A stretch of DNA of 64,000 nt from Paramesorhizobium endophyticum (GTDB lineage Bacteria; Pseudomonadota; Alphaproteobacteria; Rhizobiales; Rhizobiaceae), in contig NZ_BMHH01000006.1 of the NCBI RefSeq assembly GCF_014640615.1, positions 124,001 to 188,000 of the forward strand, read 5' to 3'. The notes beneath the pieces were generated by a model that worked only from the letters and a program-made list of their open reading frames with translations, did not search any database and was not told where the DNA came from. Numbering within the stretch: position 1 is the stretch's first letter; each line of letters opens with the position of its first letter. Shown here one piece after another: positions 27,343-34,972 of the stretch. Made by a program: the position numbers and the translations under genes.

Positions 27343-27715
27343 ATTCGTACATACCCGCGTATGCCTTTGCGACTATTCGCGAGGGCAACGCGGGTCCCGT
27401 TGCTACTGTCGATAATATTGGTGGTGGGGGGAGGCGCGAACAATCCCGTCCGGAAGCGACCGTACATAGGGGCGCTGCTACAGTGCGCCACAGGCATGTA
27501 CGCCCCGCCACGGGAAGGCATACGCCGTGGCCGCAGCCAGTAGGCCAGCTACACATATAGCGGGCAGGGGATAGCGGCAGTCCGTAGCCCATGCCTGCGC
27601 CTAGCAGTTCGATGCGGTAAAGCTACAATAATCTCCTAACATTTTGATTTTACTTAAATAATTGCGCGCTGGCTTTCACCGTGTTTTCCTTTTTGGAAAG
27701 ACACAGGAAAGCACA
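27343..27715. other. Structured GC-rich noncoding segment in the island
   Basis: 373 bp without a convincing gene. From 27380 to 27620 it is more GC-rich than the surrounding island and holds several short perfect inverted repeats: GCCACGG/CCGTGGC (27507-27513 with 27525-27531), CGTACAT/ATGTACG (27461-27467 with 27496-27502) and GGGGCG/CGCCCC (27469-27474 with 27501-27506). The last two overlap, so they would be alternative folds. It could be a structured RNA or an origin-like region; nothing proves either. A 60-codon ORF at 27361 lacks a ribosome site. Confidence 0.35.
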
Positions 27716-27877
27716 ATGCACATCTTGGTAAGAGACAAGCGGAACGGCGTGGAAGAATGGTTTCCCTTGGAACAGGCTGCTGTACTGATGGGGATCGCTG
27801 CCGACGAAATCGACTGCAGGCTCGAAGAATTGGGCGAATGCGAGTGCGCCGACTACATCGCTCTTCAGCCGGAATAA
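27716..27877 (+). CDS. Small unassigned island protein (53 aa)
   Basis: MHILVRDKRNGVEEWFPLEQ starts at 27716 with AGGAAAG about 7 bp upstream; an earlier in-frame start at 27662 has no such site. It is acidic toward the C-terminus (DEIDCRLEELGECECADY) with three cysteines. No family recognised. Strong ribosome site, its own downstream terminator and a location next to the integrase favour a real gene; small proteins at this position are often excision or anti-repressor factors, but there is no sequence evidence for that here. Confidence 0.6.
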   Translation: MHILVRDKRNGVEEWFPLEQAAVLMGIAADEIDCRLEELGECECADYIALQPE

Positions 27878-27900
27878 GCAGCCATAAATGGGGCAAACGA

Positions 27901-27930
27901 GCGGGCGTCGGTTTGCTGACGCCCGCTTTG
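27901..27930. terminator. Terminator between 53-aa gene and integrase
   Basis: A perfect 9 bp stem GCGGGCGTC/GACGCCCGC (27901-27909 with 27918-27926), followed by TTTG; it lies between convergent genes and can serve both. Confidence 0.8.
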
Positions 27931-27932
27931 TC

Positions 27933-29171
27933 TTATCCTGCGTAAGCGCGATCCAGCGCGTCGATAGCCACATCGGCATTGCGAACGGCTTGTGTGTAAT
28001 GGCCGAGCGTCACTGTCGGATTCGCATGACCGGCGATCTGGGCTACCAGCCCAATTTCGATCCCCTGTGCTTGCAGCGTCGAGATGAAAGAATGCCTCGC
28101 GCTGTGCGGGGTAACGTAGGGCAGCCCGATCCTTTTGAAAGCAGGTTGCCAATAACGCTTACGGAAGTTTTGATAAAGGAGTGGTCCGCCGCCGCCAATC
28201 CGTGGCTGCGGCCATTCTTGTAGCCGCCCCGGTCCCGGAAAAACGCGGTGCAATTCCTTGCCTTTGCGCGGGCAACGGAGACGCCATGCGAGAAGCATTT
28301 CACGTAATACGCTGCTCATGGGAATATCGCGGGTTCCGGCCTCCGTCTTGGTCATTTCGGTCAGTGAACCGTCGCGTTCTTGGATACGACGTATGCGGAT
28401 GATATTTTTATCGAAGTCCACTTCTGACCAGAGTAGCCCCAGTTGTTCGGATGGGCGCGTACCGGCGAGAAAGGCGAAGGCGTAATAGACGCCGTGTTCC
28501 GGGTCATCCTTTGCGGCATTGATCAGCTTTGTAATGTGCGCCGAGGTCAGGATGGCCTTTTTGGCCTTATGCCGGGATCGTGCCAACCCAGTCGGCATTG
28601 AAGGGGCACGAATGCCAAAGTCCTCCTCCGCCATCGCCAGAATGGACTTAAGATGGGACTTTGCCCTATTGGCGGTATAGGCACCGCATTGGTCCACGAT
28701 TGCTCGATGCCAAATGCGGATCGTCGCGGTCGTAAGGTCCGTCAGCTTAATATCGCCGAGCAGCTTGATGAACCGGGCATTCTTTGGTGCAATGCCGCTT
28801 TCGGTATAGTCCGCTCGCTCCTGTTTGGTGCCGACCAATAGAGGGCCACGGAGCGCGCCGTTTGCCACCACCTTGTACCCCTTCAATGTGGAGGATTTGA
28901 CCTTATCCTCTTTGTCCGCCAACCAATGATCAATGGCTTGCCCGACTGTTGGAGCAGTCCGAGCATCGACATAATTGCCGTCAGCAAATTTCAGAAGAAG
29001 TTCGAGCTTGTAGGCTTCGGCGTCCTTTTTACGTTCCTTGGCGCGGCGAATTCGTTTGCCAGTCTTGGGGTCGCGGAAATTTACGTACCATTGTGGGTAC
29101 GAGGCAATGGTGCCATCCTGCAATTTACGACGGCGTGTTGTGCTCGTGATGGATATCTTGAAGTCGTTCAT
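27933..29171 (-). CDS. Tyrosine recombinase (integrase) of the island
   Basis: A 412-residue integrase. The N-terminus has an arm-binding-like segment (TIASYPQWYVNFRDPKTGKRIRRAKERK), followed by the core-binding SAM-like domain (about 72-180) and the catalytic domain. Catalytic residues visible: Arg239 (GTRPSEQLGLLW), Lys275 (TKTEAGTRDIP), His356 and Arg359 (PHSARHSF), His382 (GHANP) and the nucleophile Tyr392 (LGHYTQ). All are present, so it should be active. Start MNDFKISITS at 29171; a longer frame to 29228 cannot be excluded. It presumably recombines the tRNA-Gly repeat, although it lies 2.5 kb from the left att copy and 5.7 kb from the right one. Confidence 0.95.
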   Translation of the reverse strand: MNDFKISITSTTRRRKLQDGTIASYPQWYVNFRDPKTGKRIRRAKERKKDAEAYKLELLLKFADGNYVDARTAPTVGQAIDHWLADKEDKVKSSTLKGYKVVANGALRGPLLVGTKQERADYTESGIAPKNARFIKLLGDIKLTDLTTATIRIWHRAIVDQCGAYTANRAKSHLKSILAMAEEDFGIRAPSMPTGLARSRHKAKKAILTSAHITKLINAAKDDPEHGVYYAFAFLAGTRPSEQLGLLWSEVDFDKNIIRIRRIQERDGSLTEMTKTEAGTRDIPMSSVLREMLLAWRLRCPRKGKELHRVFPGPGRLQEWPQPRIGGGGPLLYQNFRKRYWQPAFKRIGLPYVTPHSARHSFISTLQAQGIEIGLVAQIAGHANPTVTLGHYTQAVRNADVAIDALDRAYAG

Positions 29172-29460
29172 TTCATTGCTCGCGTCAGAGAAAAAATGGC
29201 GAGAAAAACACGGCAAAGTAACCGGCACAATTAATCGTCAATTGTTCCAGAAGAACTTCGTAGCGGTTCAAATTGTAACCACGCGCGTAACCTCAGCCGT
29301 TCTGAAGGGACGAGACCGCGTACAAACGCGGCCTTGAATATCTTGGATTCCGCCCTCACTGAGGTTGAAATCGTTCAATGTGACGCCGTGGTGCTGGTGA
29401 CGGCAGCACAGAGGTTCAGCCTCATATCCTAGGGGGGAGTACCCCTTATGGGGTTCGGTT

Positions 29461-31674
29461 TCAGAATCGACGCGGTTTTTCTGCACCTTCTAGGGCTTCG
29501 GAGGTGATGCGAACTTTTCGGCCTCTCCGATCTTTTTCGAGGAACTCCACGCTTATTCCCGCCTTTGCCATCGCTGGTCGAAGCCGCGTGAGATGAGATG
29601 ACAGGTGGGCAGGCGTTTTGGGAAGGTTCGGATCGTTTGCCGCATCTATCTCCGCAAAAAGATCACCAATATATCCCTCAAATGGCTGATTGGATGTGAG
29701 CTGGCGAAGTTTAATAACGAGGCTGTCGTTGTTTATACGGTCAACGAATACATCGTCCTGTGCATCAACAATGGCTTGTACCAATGTACCGGGTGAAAGC
29801 TTTAAAGCTGGTTCAGCAGCCATTAGCCATTGGGCGGCATCAGCCATCCGAAGATTTCTGGGTGGCTCTGTATTTGCCAAATTGTTCAGCGCAGATGATA
29901 CGGCGTCATAGAGAACCCCCAGAACTTCGGGCATAATATCCTTCAGTTCAGCAAGCAGTTCGCCTTCGGTTTTCCTGCTGGTATGGCCCATCGGTTGAAG
30001 CCGGATAGGAATACCACGCTCCAACAAGTCGGGTCTGTTCGCATACCCAGAGATACCGTTGATGACAAAAGGTCGGGCGAACGACATTACATGAAGTTCA
30101 CCGTCGGTATAAAGCTTACGCACAGCAATCCCACCGCCAGTTGCCAAGACACACAGGGCGTCCGACATGTCCGCCTTCATTCCAGAGGCATTGTCAAAAT
30201 TGAGAAGCCAAAATTCTTTGGCGTGAATCATCAAATCACGATCGTTATCTGGAAGGCGCAATCGCGAAGCTCTGTTCGGATCAATCATCATTTTTACAAT
30301 GTGAGCGAACAAGCTTTTACCCGAACCCTGCTCTCCCTCGATCAGAAGGATGAAATATGGTCCCGTTGGGCGTAAGGCATTGAGCAAGAAGCCGAGCAGT
30401 AGATAAAATCCTTGCTCGTCGAGGCCCAGCAATCTCTGTAATCGGTAGATATCACCCCCGCGTGTCGCTGCGGGGACCACTGAAAATCCACTACCTCGTA
30501 TAAACTTGAAAGTACTGGTATGGGTAAAATGCCAACCCTCACCCGTGATGGAGACGATTCCCTCGTCCGACACACCTCTATCAATCTCGATGCGAATGTG
30601 ATCACCCGCAACACGGCTATACACTGTCTTTAATGGACCGTCATAAATGGCAAGCGTCTCAAGCGTTGCTATGGCTTCATACAATGGCCCCGTTCCGACA
30701 GGCTTCTCCAGTTGTTTAAATGCCTCTCCCCGCAGCCACGACCCAAACCGACTTGACTTTACTGGAAGGGTTTCTGCAACGGCATCGTTGGAAAATGTCG
30801 CAAAAGCTGTTCCGTCCCTGTCATGAAACAGTTCCACTTTGCGTCGTGCGAGTGATACCAGACGTGACGCGATAGTTTCATTTTGGTTCTGCTGGGCTGA
30901 CGTTTCGAATCCATTTTTACGAGCCGATGCTAGCCATTCAGGCAACTCTTTAAGTGAATTCCCTTCATAGTTAGCAGGCAGTAATCCCGCAAAAATCGAC
31001 TGAACTTCGTCATCGGTAGCACCTGATCGTACGAGGATGGCTGCAAGTGAAACCCCTGCATCGTGTGTCGCCGTACCGGAGATCAAGGTCACTGCGTGTT
31101 CCGAGCCAATAGCCGCTTTCAGGATATTGATGTCTCGTTCCGTGAGGCGCGGCAAGGTTTCCAAATCGACATCAAGTATAGAAACGCCCGCAATCGTATA
31201 TGGTTGATCAGTCTCTGGATGTATTGATGGTGGCATGACCGTCATCTTGCCTGCAGCAAGAAAGTCGATATTTCCAAGCCCGCCACCGCCTTTAAGAACG
31301 GTCGATTTCAGATCGTGCGGTGCAAGCGCAAATATCGTCTTACCTTTCTTCCCGCTTTTACCCGAAAGAACTGCACGACAAATTTCAGGGTTCAAACCAA
31401 GATAGTGCAATGCCAGATTAATGTGGCGATCATCGTCAAGGTCTAATGCTACAAGAACCCAATCAGGGTTCACCCTATGCCCCAAAAGCAAGCCAATACC
31501 GTGGTCGGCATACTTGGCCAGCCACTCTTTACGCTTTAAATCGTTGGGAAGCGCAGATAGATTCCCCTGCCATCCCTCCATAGGGGGGCGCTTTGTTCGG
31601 AACTTAATTGGAACAACAGAGAAGCCCCTTTCCCAGAACTTATTGGCCTCATTGGCGAAAATGTTCTTTCTCAT
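29461..31674 (-). CDS. Prim-pol / SF3-like ATPase replication protein
   Basis: A 737-residue replication protein. The N-terminal bifunctional primase-polymerase (archaeo-eukaryotic primase type) domain, about 1-170, has the acidic motif VALDLDDD (75-82) and NIDFLAAGKMTVMPPSIHP (135-153). A central linker is followed by a P-loop ATPase/helicase domain with Walker A GEQGSGKS (447-454), a Walker B-like LLNFDN after EFW and an arginine finger region. Such fusions initiate replication of satellites and plasmids. Its ATG overlaps the stop of the upstream HTH gene by 4 bp (ATGA), so the two are translationally coupled. Codon usage is noticeably more AT-rich than chromosomal neighbours. Confidence 0.88.
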   Translation of the reverse strand: MRKNIFANEANKFWERGFSVVPIKFRTKRPPMEGWQGNLSALPNDLKRKEWLAKYADHGIGLLLGHRVNPDWVLVALDLDDDRHINLALHYLGLNPEICRAVLSGKSGKKGKTIFALAPHDLKSTVLKGGGGLGNIDFLAAGKMTVMPPSIHPETDQPYTIAGVSILDVDLETLPRLTERDINILKAAIGSEHAVTLISGTATHDAGVSLAAILVRSGATDDEVQSIFAGLLPANYEGNSLKELPEWLASARKNGFETSAQQNQNETIASRLVSLARRKVELFHDRDGTAFATFSNDAVAETLPVKSSRFGSWLRGEAFKQLEKPVGTGPLYEAIATLETLAIYDGPLKTVYSRVAGDHIRIEIDRGVSDEGIVSITGEGWHFTHTSTFKFIRGSGFSVVPAATRGGDIYRLQRLLGLDEQGFYLLLGFLLNALRPTGPYFILLIEGEQGSGKSLFAHIVKMMIDPNRASRLRLPDNDRDLMIHAKEFWLLNFDNASGMKADMSDALCVLATGGGIAVRKLYTDGELHVMSFARPFVINGISGYANRPDLLERGIPIRLQPMGHTSRKTEGELLAELKDIMPEVLGVLYDAVSSALNNLANTEPPRNLRMADAAQWLMAAEPALKLSPGTLVQAIVDAQDDVFVDRINNDSLVIKLRQLTSNQPFEGYIGDLFAEIDAANDPNLPKTPAHLSSHLTRLRPAMAKAGISVEFLEKDRRGRKVRITSEALEGAEKPRRF

Positions 31675-31907
31675 CGTGCGCTCCCCGTTTTGGAAGCATC
31701 AATGGCTGCAACAACTTCTGACAGGCGCACCAAAATACGGCTGTTGAATGGGGTATATGCTGGGATCGCGCCATTTTTAATGGCGCGTCTTAAAGCCCAC
31801 GTATGCACACCGAGGGCTGCGGCAGCGGTGGCAACGGTGAGGAACTTTTCGGCAGGAATTCCATTGATCCCCTTACCGATGTTTGGGGATGAAGTTTGAT
31901 TTGTCAT
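31671..31907 (-). CDS. Small HTH protein, AlpA/excisionase-like
   Basis: A 78-residue protein with EKFLTVATAAAALGVHTWALRRAIKNGAIPAYTPFNSRILVRLSEVVAAI: a winged/MerR-like helix-turn-helix (excisionase or AlpA DNA-binding type) in which a helix-turn-helix is followed by N-S-R-I-L-V-R-L-S-E. It is coupled to the prim-pol gene by an ATGA overlap. In satellites and small integrative elements this position is usually taken by a regulator of replication/excision; the role here is inferred. Confidence 0.82.
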   Translation of the reverse strand: MTNQTSSPNIGKGINGIPAEKFLTVATAAAALGVHTWALRRAIKNGAIPAYTPFNSRILVRLSEVVAAIDASKTGSAR

Positions 31908-31994
31908 ATCAACGCACCTGATTTTTGAGTTTCAGTGTGCCGACGGCCATCGACGCGCAACGTATCGCGCAATTCAGTTTCCGTGACTTCCCCC

Positions 31995-32774
31995 TTACCT
32001 TAGGGGTACCGGTAAATTGAGATCAAGCGGCGGAATATCGCCGGGGTCTTGTAAAATTAGCCGCCTCATTTCAGCTAATGGAAAATCACGCTCACGATAA
32101 ACCATGCGCAGCCCGGCATAATTTTGGTCGGCCTCTTTCCTGAAATCCAAGAAGTGTTCGAACCACTCCAAATCCCAGTCCACGGGTACCGTGCGGTTGA
32201 TGATGCCTTTGATAAGTTGTTCGACTGCAAATTCTGCTTTTCCACGTCCTCCTCTCCCCTCGTAGAAGCGCAGCAAGTAATGAGCCAGCCAACGCTTATG
32301 GTCTCCGCTCCGCTTACGGACCTTATCCCCGCCAGCTTTAGCCGATCTTTTGCGGCCTACATCTGAGGTCTGGAAGTACAAAAATTCGACGGTTCCCGCC
32401 GCACTGCAAAATGACCCCCACATTTTCATGAATGCGGGTGTCAAAATTCGATTCTCAAAATAATGGGTTAAATCTGGGATAAGGCGCTTTGCTCGCTGGA
32501 TACGATCATTTATTTCGTCTTGATCGAGCGCATCAACGTAAGGGAGTAAGTTCCAAGCTCGAACAACTTGGCCAACATCCTCATCTTCCCATCTGGGCGA
32601 TTTGTCTCGCCATTGTCCGTTGCTTAGCTTTTCCCCAATCGCCTCTTCTTCAGTTTCAAGCCGCATGGTTTCAACGAAATCACGCAGATGGTGGAAGCGG
32701 TCTGTCAACTCGCCCCATAACGCTACATTGTCTTGTTGTTTTTTCGGAAGCGCATCGTTTTCATCAATCTGCAT
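31995..32774 (-). CDS. Unassigned island protein (259 aa)
   Basis: MQIDENDALPKKQQDNVALW begins a mostly helical, charged protein with no signal peptide or membrane segment. Tryptophan-rich patches (SNGQWRDKSPRWEDEDVGQ; PVDWDLEWFEHFLDFRKEAD) and a basic stretch (VGRKRSAKAGGDKVRKRSGDHKRW) suggest nucleic-acid or protein binding, but no family is recognised. It lies 87 bp upstream of the HTH gene on the same strand and probably belongs to the replication transcript. It is divergent from the TIR cassette. Confidence 0.75.
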   Translation of the reverse strand: MQIDENDALPKKQQDNVALWGELTDRFHHLRDFVETMRLETEEEAIGEKLSNGQWRDKSPRWEDEDVGQVVRAWNLLPYVDALDQDEINDRIQRAKRLIPDLTHYFENRILTPAFMKMWGSFCSAAGTVEFLYFQTSDVGRKRSAKAGGDKVRKRSGDHKRWLAHYLLRFYEGRGGRGKAEFAVEQLIKGIINRTVPVDWDLEWFEHFLDFRKEADQNYAGLRMVYRERDFPLAEMRRLILQDPGDIPPLDLNLPVPLR

Positions 32775-33146
32775 ATTGGATTCTCGTGCGATTAATGTTT
32801 TGAAGGGACCATATTATCAATGCCAGTCCCTCCCCTCGCGCCGCGTGGGGCTGCTCCCCGGTCGTCGTCACAGGCGTCACAGCGCCACATGCTAGCTGGA
32901 TTGGCCGACTTAGTCACGCGGCCCCATGCCCGCGTGGCCACCGCCGCCACACAAAAGAAGGCAAGTCGCAACGGTCGGGAACGGAAGCATATGACGGTAG
33001 TCAAGCCCGCTTGGTGCAGTCACCTCCAAAGCAGATATCTAAGGGCTTGAAGCTGTATATTCATTTTCGAATCTGACATTACGATATCGGGGAATGCCCT
33101 TAACAGATAAAACTAAAACCCACATTGCTTCGGGCAAGGAGGATAA
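32775..33146. other. Divergent intergenic region before the TIR cassette
   Basis: 372 bp between the 259-aa gene and the TIR gene. It contains a GC-rich block at 32820-32960 unlike the AT-rich surroundings, with a perfect stem CACGCGG/CCGCGTG (32915-32921 with 32930-32936). The last 90 bp are AT-rich and end in the strong ribosome site AAGGAGG before the TIR start. Short ORFs here (76 and 70 codons) have no support. It presumably holds promoters for both directions. Confidence 0.4.
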
Positions 33147-34109
33147 ATGCCGAGCGTCTTCTTTTCATATTCGCATGCGGACGAAGGGCTTAGAGATCAG
33201 CTCGAAAAACAGCTATCGATGCTCAAGCGACAAGGCGTAATCGAAACTTGGCACGACCGGCGCATCGGAGCCGGACAGGAAATAGGCCTGGCGATTGACG
33301 ACCATATTAATACCGACGACATTATCCTCCTTCTCATCAGTGCTGATTTCATCGACTCGGACTACTGCTACGACATCGAAATGCAGCGTGCGATGGAGCG
33401 TCATGAAAAGGGGGAGGCCATTGTGGTCCCGGTTATCCTCCGAGCCAGCGATTGGCATCATGCTCCGTTCGGGAAACTAAAGGCGGTGCCTTTGGATGGA
33501 AAACCGATCACGCAGTGGCCGGACATCGATGAAGCTTTTCTGCAGGTAGCGAAAGCAGTCCGAGAAGCGGCTGAACGCATGGGCGGCACGGTTACAGCTT
33601 CGTTAAGGCCGGTCAGCGCGGCCTCTATTTCAGTGGTTTCTCAGGTCGTCGGCGCGCGGTCGAGTAATCTACGGATGACTAAGGCATTTACCCAGAGAGA
33701 CAAAGATCAGTTCAAACACGACACGTTTGAATATATCGCCCGCTTCTTCGATAATTCGCTCAGGGAACTCGGCGCGCGCAATCCCGGTTTCGAGGGTGTC
33801 TTTCGGCAGGTGGATGCCAACAGGTTCTTCGCTACGATATATCGTGACGGAAAGGATGTGGCACGGGGCACCGTCTACATGGGAGGAGAAGGGTTGGGAA
33901 GGGGGATCAACTACGTTCACGGGGAGACGACTTCGAGTAACTCTATGAACGAGTCCCTAAACGTCGAGGCTGATGATCAGGCGCTCTATCTGACAAGTTT
34001 AGGCATGGCTTCGTATGGGCAGGACCGTTTTCGGAAGCTATCACAGGAAGGAGCCGCTGAACTGCTTTGGGGCGTTCTGATTCGGCCATTACAGGGTTCC
34101 AACTATTAG
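33147..34109 (+). CDS. TIR-domain protein with unassigned C-terminal domain
   Basis: A 320-residue protein, start at 33147 with AAGGAGG at perfect spacing. Residues 1-150 are a bacterial TIR domain: VFFSYSHADEGLRDQLEKQL, KRQGVIETWHDRRIGAGQEI, DDIILLLISADFIDSDYCYDIEMQRAMERHE, and VVPVILRASDW. Glu78 in YDIEM is in the position of the NAD-cleaving glutamate of catalytic TIRs. Residues about 180-320 (DTFEYIARFFDNSLRELG; FFATIYRDGKDVARGTVYMGG; LLWGVLIRPL) form a separate, probably alpha/beta domain I cannot name. TIR proteins of bacteria act in anti-phage defence by depleting NAD+ or making signal nucleotides. Upstream gene of a two-gene cassette at the right end of the island. Confidence 0.9.
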   Translation: MPSVFFSYSHADEGLRDQLEKQLSMLKRQGVIETWHDRRIGAGQEIGLAIDDHINTDDIILLLISADFIDSDYCYDIEMQRAMERHEKGEAIVVPVILRASDWHHAPFGKLKAVPLDGKPITQWPDIDEAFLQVAKAVREAAERMGGTVTASLRPVSAASISVVSQVVGARSSNLRMTKAFTQRDKDQFKHDTFEYIARFFDNSLRELGARNPGFEGVFRQVDANRFFATIYRDGKDVARGTVYMGGEGLGRGINYVHGETTSSNSMNESLNVEADDQALYLTSLGMASYGQDRFRKLSQEGAAELLWGVLIRPLQGSNY

Positions 34110-34117
34110 GAGAACGC

Positions 34118-34582
34118 ATGCTATCACCAAATGAGTTTACTGTTGGCACATTTGCGAGCGCCACGCCCTTAAGTCTAATTCTGCCCCGTGTAAAATACGA
34201 GGAAACCGTATTGGTCGGCCATATCGATAGCGTGGCGATGGCGGTATTTCTATCAGGATCATATGCCTTCGATTTCTTCGAAAGCGCGAATGAAAACTGG
34301 GGTGGTCTTATTATCCCGAATGTTCGGATTGAGGTGGATGAAACCGACCTTTTTAATCCGGATCAAACCGGGGCTTCCTTGGGAACTGTCATCCGAAAAG
34401 ATACACGGTTAATTATACGGGCGAGGCGCGAGCGTTTTTCCGGCCCATCAACCGAGATTACACTTCACGATGGCCTCGCGTCAGCTGAAGAGCTTCGGGC
34501 GGGTTTCAATAAATGGCAGGTGGTCATCGGCGAAGGGCTATCCAAACGTGTGCTTTGGCGAACACCGGAAAACCTAACATAG
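34118..34582 (+). CDS. Unassigned partner of the TIR protein
   Basis: A 154-residue protein, MLSPNEFTVGTFASATPLSL, starting 8 bp after the TIR stop with AGGAGA in the gap: clearly the second gene of an operon. It is soluble and beta-rich (LILPRVKYEETVLVGHID; IIPNVRIEVDETDLF; TRLIIRARRERF; KWQVVIGEGLSKRVLW). No signal peptide, membrane helix or enzyme motif seen, and no family recognised. It could be an inhibitor, sensor or specificity factor of the TIR enzyme (inference from pairing only). Last gene before the right att copy. Confidence 0.82.
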   Translation: MLSPNEFTVGTFASATPLSLILPRVKYEETVLVGHIDSVAMAVFLSGSYAFDFFESANENWGGLIIPNVRIEVDETDLFNPDQTGASLGTVIRKDTRLIIRARRERFSGPSTEITLHDGLASAEELRAGFNKWQVVIGEGLSKRVLWRTPENLT

Positions 34583-34850
34583 CAGTCAAAAGCTTCGGCG
34601 GCGTTCGTGTGTTCTTTGGAGCCTCATCCAGCAAATGCGTCGCTACGCGCAGTCCCGTTGGCGCGTGAGAATTTTACGGGTCACCTCGCGGTTGCGCATC
34701 TTGGATTCATCGCCAGAATACATTAGTTCCCTACCGTGTCGTGCAGAACGAAACCTGCCTATTTTACAAGAACAGGGGAACCGGGACTCTGGCGCATTGA
34801 CTGGTTCTGTGATGAATTCTTCTGAACCACATTGACGACGCAATTTCTCG
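34583..34850. other. Right-end noncoding segment of the island
   Basis: 268 bp between the TIR partner and the right att repeat. No ribosome site or family supports the short ORFs that cross it. No strong terminator or long inverted repeat seen. Confidence 0.35.
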
Positions 34851-34900
34851 CTTGCCAAGGTTGGGGTCGAGGGTTCGAATCCCTTCGCCCGCTCCAGTTT
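34851..34900 (+). repeat. attR-type direct repeat (tRNA-Gly 3' fragment)
   Basis: A perfect copy of 25418-25467. It holds the anticodon loop, variable region, T-arm and acceptor 3' strand of tRNA-Gly but no 5' half, so it is not a functional tRNA; it marks the right boundary of the integrated element. Confidence 0.95.
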
Positions 34901-34972
34901 CTCTCAAATTTCAATGTGATAATCAGCACCCTCCGGGTGCCGTTCTTACGCGCCATCCGGTCGGGGCCTTGC

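Larger units (their letters stand above)
25418..34900. mobile_element. Integrated genetic element in tRNA-Gly (9.4 kb)
   Basis: Bounded by a perfect 50 bp direct repeat containing the 3' half of tRNA-Gly. It encodes a tyrosine integrase, a prim-pol/ATPase replication protein, an excisionase-like HTH protein, an XRE regulator, a TIR-domain cassette and several unassigned genes. Composition is visibly more AT-rich than the flanks (not counted). No capsid, portal, terminase or conjugation genes are present, so it resembles a phage satellite or a small integrative element rather than a prophage or ICE. Confidence 0.93.

Noticed and set aside
27361-27543. 60-codon ORF with a hydrophobic stretch in the island
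   Set aside because: No ribosome site, no family, and it covers the inverted-repeat segment better explained as noncoding.
27343-27715. Retron msr-msd
   Set aside because: Structured GC-rich DNA is present, but there is no reverse transcriptase gene anywhere in the island.
32820-33050. 76- and 70-codon ORFs before the TIR gene
   Set aside because: Both strands are open by chance in a GC-rich block; no ribosome sites or similarity.
34851-34900. Second tRNA-Gly gene at the right end of the island
   Set aside because: Only the 3' part of the tRNA is present; the upstream bases do not form the 5' acceptor strand, D-arm or left anticodon stem.
25418-34900. Prophage or conjugative element
   Set aside because: No terminase, portal, capsid, tail, lysis, relaxase or type IV secretion genes are visible.
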